Shown: piece after piece, positions 50,619 to 59,344 of the stretch
Position numbering within the stretch: position 1 is the stretch's first letter
Layout of the letters: each line of letters opens with the position of its first letter
Origin: CAVYXK01 sp963708245
GTDB taxonomy: Bacteria; Pseudomonadota; Alphaproteobacteria; Acetobacterales; Acetobacteraceae
Direction of reading: 5' to 3'
DNA length: 64,000 nt
NCBI GenBank assembly: GCA_963708245.1
Contig: OY970201.1
Coordinates: 186,001-250,000 of the forward strand
Notes under the pieces: model-generated
What the model was told of the DNA's origin: nothing
The model's database searches: none
Seen by the model: the letters and a program-made list of their open reading frames with translations, nothing else
Made by a program: the position numbers and the translations under genes

Positions 50619-52254
50619 GCTCCCCTCCACCAACGGAACAGTCGCGCTCCAACTATACCCTTGGTGGCAAATCCGGGGGCATTTGAAGTCTTGCGACATA
50701 ATCCCTAGGCCCATGGCCTAAAGATGTCGTTCCATCGGTCGCATATTGTTTGCCACTGATACTCTCTCTTGGTAGCATTACGAAATGCGGCAGCCGATGC
50801 CAGGTCAAATTGTAGTGGATCACTGTAAAGCTTGTCGAAAGCTTCCGCAACGGCTTGCGGTGACACCAGATGGTAGTCCCACGTGAATTGCCCATCCGGA
50901 GTGCTTAGAGTAAGAACTGGGTCAACCAAAATGCCAGAGTCACTCCAAAGCTCTTCATAACTACTATGGCGGGGAACTATCTGCGGCGCACCAGTTGCAG
51001 CATGTTCGAACGTCGTAAGCCCCCAGCCCTCCGCGGCAGCTGTGCTTACCCCAATATCACAGGCATTAAATATCAAGTTAAGTACTTCATCGCTCTCCTG
51101 AGGCAGCGATGCTGAGTCCGTTGAAAGTATAAGTCGGTCCTGAATCCCATGTCGCTTAGCAAGCCATTTAATGTCCCATCCGACATCTCTCAGACCCATA
51201 TGCAGGTACAGCTTGACATCAGGATGTTTCCCCCGACAGAAGATGGAAAAGGCTTGCACAGTGAGATTGATCAATTTACGTGGCGTGTTTCGATTTGCAT
51301 TGAGGACAAAAAATGCCTCAGAACCAATGTCTGCTTGTAACAAATCGTTCTTGGCGCTAATCCGCAACTCCGCAGACCGGGCTCCGCGCTCGTTCAGCGG
51401 CTTGAGCGGGCGAAAGACACTGGTATCGACACCATGGGGGATTACCTCAATAAAGTCATCTCTTACAGGATGCCCGACTTGGACGAAACACTCCCGCAGA
51501 ATACCGCGGGCATAGTCCGTATAGACGACGAGTTTGGCAAGCCGTTTTAGGCGCAAGACGACCTGTGGGTCAAAGCCGCCTTCTTCCACTGCACAAGACG
51601 CAATGACTGGGATATCCGAAGCTTCCGTGTGGTTGAGTGCGTCGAGGTAGCTTGCAACCGTCCCCAAGCTATTCACAATGAAGATTATAGAGGGGCGAAT
51701 CAGCTTGATAAGCTCAGGGAGACGGTTTCTCCCGTACACGTCACCGCGGCTGCTCGCGGGATATAGCGGCCACGGATAAGTGTGCGGATCTCCTAGGTAT
51801 CCGATCGCCAGCTGATGTACACGGAATGTCTGGGCTAGTTGATCGCCAATTTCCCTGAGCACTCGGGCGAATCCGGTTGATACGGCAGCCTCGCCGACGA
51901 AGAGGATAGCTTTCGCGTCACTGAGCATGTTGGTCATGGACGTTTGGACTCGCTGTCTGGCCGGGTAGACGTCGGCTTCGGCCGGGAGTACTCTGGAATA
52001 AGACGCGCAAACCCAGATCGCATCCTATAGGTGAAGGTATGCTCTCCTACCTCGGCAGTCAAACATGGGAAAAGTGCCTCTGCCCTGCCCATCAGGGCGG
52101 GATTGCCTTCGAAGAAGGGACCGGAACGCGGGATGCTCTCGATATTCATGCCATCGGGTGGTCAGATGATGTTCAGCGCCTGTCCGTAAAACGCTAATCC
52201 GTCGAGCGAGCTGCCGCCCCCTTGGATTGGCACTTCATCTCGGCCGTCGTCACT
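50524..52254. repeat. Direct repeat copy A (glycosyltransferase unit)
   Basis: This segment is nearly identical to 53119-54861, in the same orientation, offset by about 2.6 kb. It contains the start of an IS3 orfA, a complete glycosyltransferase gene and part of an upstream gene. Differences are scattered single bases and a few small indels. The right boundary is sharp, after CGTCGTCACT. Confidence 0.9.
50705..51937 (-). CDS. Glycosyltransferase family 4 protein, copy A
   Basis: The protein has 410 residues and two Rossmann-like halves. Recognisable features are the N-terminal VSTGFARVLREIGDQLA, the linker IEVIPHGVDTSVFRPLKPLN, and the donor-binding region GVSTAAAEGWGLTTFEHAATG with the E-x7-E motif (EGWGLTTFE). 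It would transfer a sugar from a nucleotide sugar onto a glycan. GC content is clearly lower than in neighbouring genes, which suggests foreign origin. Its ATGA start overlaps the stop of an upstream damaged gene. It differs from copy B at about two dozen residues. Confidence 0.9.
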   Translation of the reverse strand: MTNMLSDAKAILFVGEAAVSTGFARVLREIGDQLAQTFRVHQLAIGYLGDPHTYPWPLYPASSRGDVYGRNRLPELIKLIRPSIIFIVNSLGTVASYLDALNHTEASDIPVIASCAVEEGGFDPQVVLRLKRLAKLVVYTDYARGILRECFVQVGHPVRDDFIEVIPHGVDTSVFRPLKPLNERGARSAELRISAKNDLLQADIGSEAFFVLNANRNTPRKLINLTVQAFSIFCRGKHPDVKLYLHMGLRDVGWDIKWLAKRHGIQDRLILSTDSASLPQESDEVLNLIFNACDIGVSTAAAEGWGLTTFEHAATGAPQIVPRHSSYEELWSDSGILVDPVLTLSTPDGQFTWDYHLVSPQAVAEAFDKLYSDPLQFDLASAAAFRNATKREYQWQTICDRWNDIFRPWA

Positions 52255-52416
52255 AAATGGAACCTGCAAATGTTCGCATAAGCCACGTCGGTAGTCTTCT
52301 TCTTCAAACCAACGATTATATATGACCCTGAGAGCATTGTGCCGAAGCGACGCAGTTACGCCAAGGCACTCATCGGCGAGCGAATTCCAAAGTTCTGCTG
52401 TAAACCGCTGTCCATC
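51934..52416 (-). pseudogene. Truncated sulfotransferase-like gene upstream of glycosyltransferase copy A
   Basis: The minus strand reads TAELWNSLADECLGVTASLR, VIYNRWFEEEDYRRGLC, EVPIQGGGSSLDGLAFYGQA, then after small shifts near 52165 and 52115 continues NPALMGRAEALFP to a stop that overlaps the glycosyltransferase start. The YNRWF and GGGSSxDG segments resemble sulfotransferase-like proteins. The 5' part is missing because an IS3 fragment begins at 52417. It is a pseudogene; the family call is tentative. Confidence 0.5.
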
Positions 52417-52745
52417 TGAAGCGGCCCCCTAATTCACCGGACAGATGTACCTACTGGCTAAGGAGCAGGAGTCGCCTTTGTCTATGACTGAGAAGATCGA
52501 TCGGGTCGAGGTGATCACCTCGGTGCAGCGGCGACTCCGTGGTCGGCAGAGGAGAAGGCGCGGATCGCGCAGGAGACGTATGCGCCGGCATGTCGGTGTC
52601 GCTGGTCGCCCGCCAACACGGTATTACGCCCAATCAGGTGTTCGCCTGGCGCCGGCTCTACGCCGAGGGGGCGCTGTCGGCGGTCGGTGCCGGCGAGGAG
52701 GCGGTAGCGGCGTCGGACTATCGGGCATTGCAGCACCAAGTGCGT
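52417..52745 (+). pseudogene. IS3-family 5' fragment with damaged orfA
   Basis: The fragment begins TGAAGCGGCCCCCTAATTCA, an IS3-like inverted-repeat end, and continues into an orfA: TEKIDRVEVITSVQRR, then in another frame GMSVSLVARQHGITPNQVFA and WRRLYAEGALSAVGAGEEAV. At least two frameshifts and loss of the 3' part make it inactive. It differs from the IS3 remnant at 50240. The next 160 bases hold nothing recognisable. Confidence 0.7.
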
Positions 52746-52912
52746 CGAGATTGCGGAACGCCGCCCAGAGACTGCCGCTGCGATGCTCCGCCGGCGCCCC
52801 GCGGGGGGGCCAGAGCGCATTCTGCAGCCCCTCGACCAAAGCGACCAAACTCTCGCCGCCCAGCGCCACATGAGCATGGTCCCAGCCGGAGCATGAGCCG
52901 TCTCGCGCTGCG

Positions 52913-53118
52913 TGACTACATGTAGTCATATCGTGATGACAGTCAAGCGCGTCCGAGAAAGGATCACCTGACACCCCGAGATCGGTCAGGCGCCTGTTCG
53001 TCCGTTGCGTATCGGTCCGTCATGCCTGCCACGTAATCCTTGATCGCATGTTTGGCATCCGCCATGCGCTCGCTGAATCCGTCCATCTTGCGCTTGGCCC
53101 GCCGTATCCCATCCGCGT
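52913..53118 (-). pseudogene. Copy of vapB operator plus deleted dGTPase fragment
   Basis: A perfect palindrome TGACTACATGTAGTCA (52913-52928) matches the vapB operator at 48627. After it the minus strand encodes two joined pieces of the dGTPase: DADGIRRAKRKMDGFSERMA-type sequence followed directly by YVAGMTDRYATDE, with the roughly 75 codons between them missing. This is the same order as at 48627-49015. At 53119 it is fused to an IS3 orfA fragment. It is non-functional. Confidence 0.8.
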
Positions 53119-53305
53119 CCAGGTCCGCAACCGCTGCCTCTTCCCGCAACGCTTCCAGCGCGATCTTCGCCTTCAGCCCCGCGTCAGTTCTCCATCGCGC
53201 TGGTTTGGGGTCATGCTCCGCTCCCCTCCACCTACGGAACTGCCGCGCTCCAACTATACCCTTGGTGGCAAATCCGGGGGCATTTGAAGTCTTGCGACAT
53301 AATCC

Positions 53306-54538
53306 CTAGGCCCATGGCCTAAAGGTGTCGTTCCATCGGTCGCATATTGTTTGCCACTGATACTCTCTCTTGGTAGCATTACGAAATGCGGCAGCCGATG
53401 CCAGGTCAAATTGTAGTGGATCACTGTAAAGCCTGTCGAGAGCTTCCGCAACGGCTTGCGGTGACACCAGATGGTAGTCCAACATGAATTGCCCATCCGG
53501 AGTGCTTAGAGTAAGAACTGGGTCAACCAAAATGCCAGAGTCACTCCAAAGCTCTTCATAACTACTATGGCGGGGAACTATCTGCGGCGCACCAGTTGCA
53601 GCATGTTCGAACGTCGTAAGCCCCCAGCCCTCCGCGGCAGCTGTGCTTACCCCAATATCACAGGCATTAAATATCAAGTTAAGTACTTCATCGCTCTCCT
53701 GAGGCAGCGATGCTGAGTCCGTTGAAAGTATAAGTCGATCCTGAATCCCATGTCGCTTAGCAAGCCATTTAATGTCCCATCCGACATCTCTCAGACCCAT
53801 ATGCAGGTACAGCTTGACATCAGGATGTTTCCCCCGACAGAAGATGGAAAAGGCTTGCACAGTGAGATTGATCAATTTACGTGGCTGGTTTCGATTTGCA
53901 TTGAGGACAAAAAATGCCTCAGAACCAATGTCTGCTTGTAACAAATCGTTCTTGGCGCTAATCCGCAACTCCGCAGACCGGGCTCCGCGCTCGTTCAGCG
54001 GCTTGAGCGGGTGAAAGACACTGGTATCGACACCATGGGGGATTACCTCAATAAAGTCATCTCTTACAGGATGCCCGACTTGGACGAAACACTCCCTCAC
54101 AATACCGCGGGCAAAGTCCGTATAGACGACGAGTTTGGCAAGCCGTTTTAGGCGCAAGACGACCTGTGGGTCAAAGCCGCCTTCTTCCACTGGACAATAC
54201 GCAATGACTGGGATATCCGAAGCTTCCGCGTGGTCGAGTTGGTCGAGGTAGCTTGCAACCGTCCACAAGCTATTCATAATGAAGATTACAGAGGGGCGAA
54301 TCAGCTTGATAAGCTCAGGGAGACGATTTCTTCCGTACACGTCACCGCGGTTAAACGCGGGATATAGCGGCCACGGATAAGTGTGCGGATCTCCTAGGTA
54401 TCCGATCGCCAGCTGATGCACACGGAATGTCTGGGCTAGTTGATCGCCAATTTTCCTGACAACTCGGGCGAATCCGGTTGATACGGCGGCGTCGCCGACG
54501 ATGAGGATAGTTTTCGCGTCACTGAGCATGTTGGTCAT
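53306..54538 (-). CDS. Glycosyltransferase family 4 protein, copy B
   Basis: The 410-residue protein is nearly identical to the product of 50705-51937, with the same EGWGLTTFE donor motif and the same start. Substitutions cluster in the N-terminal half, for example PAFNRGDVYGRN for PASSRGDVYGRN and YCPVEEGGFDP for SCAVEEGGFDP. The copy is intact. Which copy is ancestral cannot be decided here. Confidence 0.9.
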   Translation of the reverse strand: MTNMLSDAKTILIVGDAAVSTGFARVVRKIGDQLAQTFRVHQLAIGYLGDPHTYPWPLYPAFNRGDVYGRNRLPELIKLIRPSVIFIMNSLWTVASYLDQLDHAEASDIPVIAYCPVEEGGFDPQVVLRLKRLAKLVVYTDFARGIVRECFVQVGHPVRDDFIEVIPHGVDTSVFHPLKPLNERGARSAELRISAKNDLLQADIGSEAFFVLNANRNQPRKLINLTVQAFSIFCRGKHPDVKLYLHMGLRDVGWDIKWLAKRHGIQDRLILSTDSASLPQESDEVLNLIFNACDIGVSTAAAEGWGLTTFEHAATGAPQIVPRHSSYEELWSDSGILVDPVLTLSTPDGQFMLDYHLVSPQAVAEALDRLYSDPLQFDLASAAAFRNATKREYQWQTICDRWNDTFRPWA

Positions 54539-54861
54539 GGACGTTTGGACTCACTGTCTGGCTGGGTAGACGTTGGCTTCGGCCGGGAGTACTCTGGAAT
54601 AAGACGTGCAACCCAGATCGCATCCTATAAGCATAAGGTATCCTCTTGTTACCTCTGCAGTCAAGCGTGGGAAAAGTGCCTCTGCCCTGCCCATCAGGGC
54701 GGGATTGCATTCGAAGAAGGACCGGAACGCGGGATGCTCTCGATATTCGTGCCATCGGGTGGTCAGATGCATGTTCAGCGCCTGTCCGTAGAACGCTAGA
54801 CTAATCCGTCGAACGAGCTGCCGCCACCTTGGATTGGCACTTCATCTCGGCCGTCGTCACT
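54535..54861 (-). pseudogene. Truncated sulfotransferase-like fragment, copy B
   Basis: This is the counterpart of 51934-52416, but homology ends at 54861. It reads RDEVPIQGGGSSFDGLV and stops; in another frame MHLTTRWHEYREHPAFRSFF and NPALMGRAEALFPRLTAEV are intact, unlike in copy A. The inserted bases near 54800 and a different 3' end break the gene. Confidence 0.5.
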
Positions 54862-55213
54862 GTGAGCGGCACGACGATCGATCTCCTGGCCTCCGGAACC
54901 GACCGTCGTGCCGCTCGTGCCGCCGCCGACCTCGACGGTGTGCAGACCGCCGCCCTCGACAGCAGCACCGCTCGCTCGGCCGAACACACCCTGCTCGCCG
55001 CCGCTGTAAATCGTGGCACCGAGATCCGTGCCGCCGTCCAGGACCGTCTCGCTGCCGCCGCTCCGCCGCCGCTCGCCACTTCCGCGCTGGTTGCCATTCC
55101 TGACGCGATTTGCATGCCGCCGGCTGCGATCGTCGCGCTGGCGTTGGCGCCATAGACGTACTCCGTCCCGCCGCTCAGCGTTGTCGCGATGGCCGTTCCC
55201 GAGACGGCAAGCG
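54862..55213 (-). pseudogene. Inverted segment encoding autotransporter-type repeats (5' part of Hint gene)
   Basis: Read on the minus strand the segment encodes Gly-rich repeats: TLSGGTEYVYGANASATIAA, GGMQIASGMATSAEVASGGG, and after a frameshift ETVLDGGTDLGATIYSGGEQ and LHTVEVGGGTSGTTVGSGGQ. The same kind of repeat continues on the plus strand from 55216. Flipping this segment, and removing a duplicated ATCG, gives the continuous reading EIVVPLTVSSGGKGVVSFGG across the joint. The segment therefore appears to be inverted relative to the rest of its gene. Confidence 0.7.
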
Positions 55214-55215
55214 GC

Positions 55216-56189
55216 CCGTAGTGAGCAGCGGCGGCAAGGGCGTTGTGTCCTTCGGCGGGTTGGACAGCGCCGCCGTCGTGCACGGTGGCGGCTTAGAGGT
55301 TATTTCCTCGGGTGGGGCCGGCGCCGGCACTACGATCGGCAGCGCTGGCGAGGAAATCATCTGGTCCGGCGGGGTCGGCAGCAACACGGTGCTGCAGCTC
55401 GGCGGCAGCATCGACGTGACGTTCCTGGCCTATGCCAGCGGCGGATCGGCTGGCCTGTCTTCGGGCACCGATCTGCTGACGGTCAGCCAAGGCGGCCACA
55501 CCTATACCCAGCAGATGGCCGGCGACTACACTGGCGACTTCTTCCATCTCGCCCCGGACGGCAGCGGCGGCACGGACATCTTCCTGAGCACTGCGCCCTG
55601 CTTCTGCGCCGGTACCCGCATTCTGACCGAACGGGGCGAAACCGCGGTCGAGCATCTTGCGATTGGTCAACGCGTCGTGACGGCGGCTGGTCCGATACGT
55701 CCGATCACATGGATTGGCTACCGTCGCCTTGATCTGCTTCGCCACCCGGCACCCGAGCTGGCCCAACCGATCCTGATCAATGCTCATGCTTTCGCTGATG
55801 GCGCGGCGCGCCGTGATCTCCAACTCTCGCCCGACCACTCCGTGCTGGTCGACGGTTTCCTTGTTCCGGTCCGCCCGCTGATCAACGGCGCCAGCATTCG
55901 ACGAGACACCGAAAGCGAGGCCGTCGCCTACTACCATATCGAACTCTACACAAACGACATCGTGCTTGCCGAGAACCTTCCGGCTGAAACTTATCTCGAC
56001 ACCGGCAACCGCGGCATGTTCGAAAACGCCGCCGCGCCGTTGCTGCTGCATCCGGATTTCGACGATGGGCAGCGCCGGCGTATCGCCGCATCGTGTCGCC
56101 CCTTCATCGACGATGCTTGCATTGTGGAGCCGATCTGGCACCGCCTAGCGGTGCGCGCCGCCGACCTGAACCTGCCGTTGCCCGCAGCG
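55216..56189 (+). pseudogene. Hint-domain protein, truncated at both ends
   Basis: The plus frame starts with beta-helix-type repeats (VVSFGGLDSAAVVHGGGLEV, GTTIGSAGEEIIWSGG). A Hint domain follows from about 55600: PCFCAGTRILTERGETAVEH with the leading Cys, VVTAAGPIRPITWIGYRR, RDLQLSPDHSVLVDGFLVPV with the conserved His. Such proteins are common in Acetobacteraceae and may self-process. The N-terminal part is inverted (54862-55213) and the C-terminal end is replaced at 56190 by a copy of the erpA 3' end. It is non-functional as it stands. Confidence 0.8.
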
Positions 56190-56363
56190 CCTGATCGAGC
56201 GGGGGCCGGCCAAAGTGCTGATGGATGCGGCAAGCCTCGACCTGCTGGCGGGGGCGGAGCTCGACTACACCGACGAACTCATGGGCAGCCATTTCGCGGT
56301 GCGCAACCCGAATGCGAAATCGGCCTGCGGGTCCGGGACCAGTTTCTCGGTCGATTGATTTCG
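56190..56363 (+). pseudogene. erpA 3' fragment (duplicate)
   Basis: The sequence matches 50075-50243 almost exactly, including the stop and six bases beyond. It encodes IERGPAKVLMDAASLDLLAG, then ELDYTDELMGSHFAVRNPN and KSACGSGTSFSVD. The second Cys of the CGC motif is Ser. It is out of frame with the Hint gene that precedes it. It marks the right end of the duplicated, rearranged region. Confidence 0.85.
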
Positions 56364-56416
56364 TTAGACAGCAATGAGCGCATCCAACGCTCTCGACGTC
56401 CGCTGAACGTCAGTTC

Positions 56417-57826
56417 TCAATGCCCCGACTGGGCGCCCGAGAAGTCCGGTGCCTGCAGGCCGCTTGCCTCGAGGTGGCGGACCAATTCCGATTTCAGCCG
56501 CTCGAGCCCCTCTGGGCTCGTCGCCTCGGCTCGCGCCACCAGCACCGGCTGCGTGTTCGACGCGCGCAACAGCCACCACCCGACGTCGGTGAGTACGCGC
56601 ACGCCGTCGATTTCGCCAACCTTGGCGCCCTCCGCGCGCAGCCGTGCGGCGATCTCGTCCACCACTGCGAACTTCCGGCTATCTTCGCAGGGGAAGCGCA
56701 ACTCCGGCGTATTGACCACCGCTGGCAGCGCTGCACGCACCGCGGAAAGGTTGGTGTCCATGCGCGCCACGATCCCGAGCAACCGCACCGCGGCATACAG
56801 CGCATCGTCGAACCCGTACCAGCGATCGGCGAAGAAGATGTGGCCCGACATCTCGCCGGCCAGCGGCGCGCCGATCTCCGCCATCCTGGCTTTGATCAGG
56901 CTGTGCCCGGTCTTGTACATCTCCGGCTTGCCGCCGGCCCGCGCGATCTCGTCGTACAGCACTTGGCTCGCCTTGACGTCCGCGATAATCGTCGCGCCCG
57001 GATGCTGCGCCAGCACGTCGCGCGCCAGCACGATCAGCAGATGGTCACCGAACAGAATCTCGCCGCTGTCATCGACCATGCCGATCCGGTCGGCGTCGCC
57101 GTCCAGCGCGATGCCGGCGTCGGCGCGGCGCGCGAGCACCGCGGCCCGGAGCTGTTCCAAGTTCGTCGGCACGGTCGGATCGGGGTGGTGCGCCGGGAAG
57201 CGCCCGTCGATCTCGCCGTTCAACACGATGTGCTCGCCCGGCAGAGCGGCGACGAGTTGGCTCAGCACCTCGCCGGCAGCGCCGTTGCCGTTGTCCCACA
57301 CCACCCGTAGTGCACGGTCGCCGCCGTCCCAGTCGGTCAGAAGGCGGCCGACATACTCGGCTTGGAGGTCGATGCTGCGCTCGCTGCCGGCTGCCTCGTC
57401 CACCACGTCGCCGGCTGCCGCCTGCTCGCCCAGTTCGCAAATCTGCGTGCCGTAGAACGGCTTGCGTCCAAGCATCATCTTGAAGCCGTTATAGTCGGGC
57501 GGGTTATGGCTGCCGGTGACCATCACCGCACCGTCGGTGTTCAGCGTGGTCGCGGCATAGTACAGCATGGGCGTGGGGCCGCGGCCGACGCGCACGACTT
57601 CCAACCCGCAGGCGACGAGCCCTTTCACGAGCGCCGCTTCAAGCTCCGGGCTGGTCAGTCGTCCGTCGTAGCCGACCGCCACCGTCCTGCCCCCTCCCCG
57701 GCTCACGATGCTGCCGAACGTCCGCCCGATCGCAGACGCATCCGCGGGGAAGAGGGTGCTGCCGACCGTGCCGCGGATGTCGTACTCACGCAGCACCGTG
57801 GGATCGAAACGATGCGAGAACCCCAT
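56417..57826 (-). CDS. Phosphomannomutase/phosphoglucomutase
   Basis: This alpha-D-phosphohexomutase has 469 residues. The phosphoserine loop is VMVTGSHNPPDYNGFKMMLG, the metal loop is IALDGDADRIGMVDD, the sugar-binding loop is GEMSGHIFF, and the phosphate-binding loop is RASNTQPVLVARAEA. Substrates are glucose or mannose phosphates for surface polysaccharide precursors. It follows galU by 10 bases, forming a UDP-glucose supply operon. Confidence 0.94.
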   Translation of the reverse strand: MGFSHRFDPTVLREYDIRGTVGSTLFPADASAIGRTFGSIVSRGGGRTVAVGYDGRLTSPELEAALVKGLVACGLEVVRVGRGPTPMLYYAATTLNTDGAVMVTGSHNPPDYNGFKMMLGRKPFYGTQICELGEQAAAGDVVDEAAGSERSIDLQAEYVGRLLTDWDGGDRALRVVWDNGNGAAGEVLSQLVAALPGEHIVLNGEIDGRFPAHHPDPTVPTNLEQLRAAVLARRADAGIALDGDADRIGMVDDSGEILFGDHLLIVLARDVLAQHPGATIIADVKASQVLYDEIARAGGKPEMYKTGHSLIKARMAEIGAPLAGEMSGHIFFADRWYGFDDALYAAVRLLGIVARMDTNLSAVRAALPAVVNTPELRFPCEDSRKFAVVDEIAARLRAEGAKVGEIDGVRVLTDVGWWLLRASNTQPVLVARAEATSPEGLERLKSELVRHLEASGLQAPDFSGAQSGH

Positions 57827-57836
57827 CGGCGGCCCC

Positions 57837-58706
57837 TTATGTCGCGTAATTTTTCAGAAAGGCCCGCACCGCCGGACCCAAGTCATCGCGCTTCAGCGCG
57901 AAGGCGATCTGCGCCTCCAGGAACCCCACCTTATCACCACAGTCGAACCGACGGCCCTCGTAGCGCAGCCCGTGGAACGGCTGGCGGCCGATCAGCCGCG
58001 CCATGCCATCGGTCAATTGCACCTCGTTGCCGGCGCCGCGCTCCATGCGCCCGAGCTCCGCGATCACCTCCGGCATCAGCACATAGCGCCCGATGATCGA
58101 GAGGTTGGACGGCGCATTCTGCGGCGCCGGCTTCTCAACCAGCCCAAGTACTTCGACCAGGCGGCCGTTGTCGTGCCCGGTCTTCAGGATGCCGTAGCGG
58201 GCGGTCTGCTCGCGTGGCACTTCGACCACCGCGACAATGTTGCCGCCGGTGTCGCGATATGCATCGGCAAGCTGACGCAGGCAGGGCGTCTCCGCCAGGA
58301 TCAGGTCGTCGGGCAACAGGATCGCGAACGGGTCGTCGCCGACGAAAGCGCGGGCGCACCAGATCGCATGGCCCAGCCCAAGCGGCACCTGCTGGCGCAC
58401 GGTGACCATTGAGCCCGGCTCGACCTGCGTTTCTTTCAGCAGTGCCAGCGCCTCCGGCTTGTCGCGCTCGCGCAGCGTGGCCTCCAGCTCGAAGGCAATG
58501 TCGAAATGCTCGACCAGCGCGGTCTTGCCCCGACCGGTCACCATGCAGAACTGCTCGATTCCGGCCGCCCGTGCCTCCTCGATCGCGTACTGGATCAGCG
58601 GCTTATCGACGACCGGCAGCATCTCCTTCGCCATCGCTTTGGTGGCGGGCAGGAATCGCGTGCCAAGCCCGGCGACCGGCAGGACGGCTTTGCGCAGTGG
58701 CTTCAT
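57837..58706 (-). CDS. galU: UTP--glucose-1-phosphate uridylyltransferase
   Basis: The enzyme has 289 residues and makes UDP-glucose. The nucleotide-binding motif is PVAGLGTRFLPATKAMAKEM, followed by PLIQYAIEEARAAGIEQF and the metal-binding Asp in FAILLPDDLILAE. The FVEKP-type segment is LVEKPAPQNAPSNL. It precedes the phosphohexomutase gene and could supply glycosyltransferases such as those at 50705 and 53306. Confidence 0.96.
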   Translation of the reverse strand: MKPLRKAVLPVAGLGTRFLPATKAMAKEMLPVVDKPLIQYAIEEARAAGIEQFCMVTGRGKTALVEHFDIAFELEATLRERDKPEALALLKETQVEPGSMVTVRQQVPLGLGHAIWCARAFVGDDPFAILLPDDLILAETPCLRQLADAYRDTGGNIVAVVEVPREQTARYGILKTGHDNGRLVEVLGLVEKPAPQNAPSNLSIIGRYVLMPEVIAELGRMERGAGNEVQLTDGMARLIGRQPFHGLRYEGRRFDCGDKVGFLEAQIAFALKRDDLGPAVRAFLKNYAT

Positions 58707-58782
58707 GGCGTCGGGAACCTCTTGCGGCGGCCGGGACGCCGCCCGTTAGCATCAGGGCGAGCAATCGGAAATGTGGCACGCG

Positions 58783-58803
58783 CGCCGCCCCGCCGGGGCG
58801 GCG
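58783..58803. terminator. Hairpin between the J-domain gene and galU
   Basis: CGCCGCCCC-GCC-GGGGCGGCG is a perfect 9-bp GC stem with a 3-base loop, 23 bases after the stop of the J-domain gene. No clear T-run follows on the minus strand, so it may be a weak terminator or an attenuating hairpin ahead of galU. Confidence 0.5.
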
Positions 58804-58825
58804 AGCGCCTCATCTCACGCGAAAG

Positions 58826-59323
58826 TCAGGATGGGCGCCCTGCACGGTTCCGCGCCGATCCGAGCAGCACGTCCCGCGCCTGGTTGATCCGCGCCGCAAC
58901 CCAGTCCGAGCCGCCGCTATCAGGATGTGCGGCTCGCATCAGCCGATGATGGGCTGCGCGGATCTCGGCCTCGCTGGCCCCGGCGTGAAGGCCCAGGACC
59001 TCGAACGCCTCCTCGCGGCTCATCGGGCCACCGCCCGCGCCAGACGGCGATGCGCCGGCCGTGCCGGAAAACGCCGAGGTCCAGTGCGATGACCAATGGG
59101 ACGTTCTGAACCGGTTCCAGATCACCGGCCCCGCCAGGGTCAGCGCCCCGAGAGCAATTCCCTCGCGGCCGGTCAGAATCAGCAGCAGCGCCAAGCTGAT
59201 CCCGCCCAGCGCCAGCAGCCAGAGGAAGAACGACTTGATCGTGGTGACCGAGGCCCGCTCGAACGCGCGCAGCCCACCAAGAAACAGAAACAAGGTGAAG
59301 GCGCCCAAGGCAAGCCAGATCAT
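58826..59323 (-). CDS. Membrane-anchored J-domain protein
   Basis: The product has 165 residues. Two N-terminal hydrophobic segments (IWLALGAFTLFLFLGGLRAF and SFFLWLLALGGISLALLLIL) are followed by a Gly/Ser linker and a C-terminal J domain (about 105-160; MSREEAFEVLGLHAGASEAE and AAHPDSGGSDW). The HPD motif needed to stimulate Hsp70 ATPase is present. This layout (membrane part then C-terminal J domain) is like mitochondrial Tim14 and its alphaproteobacterial relatives. Its DnaK partner function is inferred. Confidence 0.88.
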   Translation of the reverse strand: MIWLALGAFTLFLFLGGLRAFERASVTTIKSFFLWLLALGGISLALLLILTGREGIALGALTLAGPVIWNRFRTSHWSSHWTSAFSGTAGASPSGAGGGPMSREEAFEVLGLHAGASEAEIRAAHHRLMRAAHPDSGGSDWVAARINQARDVLLGSARNRAGRPS

Positions 59324-59344
59324 GAGTTCTCGATTCTCCGCCCA

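Larger units (their letters stand above)
53119..54861. repeat. Direct repeat copy B (glycosyltransferase unit)
   Basis: This is the second copy of the unit at 50524-52254. Its left end carries only about 95 bases of the IS3 orfA (53119-53214) fused to the dGTPase fragment. Its right end coincides with the start of the inverted Hint-gene segment at 54862. Confidence 0.9.

Noticed and set aside
54862..55215. Phase-variable invertible promoter or coding switch
   Set aside because: The inverted segment lacks matching inverted repeats at its ends and no dedicated recombinase gene is adjacent; a one-off rearrangement is simpler.
55110..57455. One plus-strand ORF of 781 codons covering the Hint gene, the erpA fragment and the antisense of the phosphohexomutase
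   Set aside because: Only 55216-56189 carries protein-like sequence in this frame. The rest is out of frame with erpA or antisense to a clear gene.
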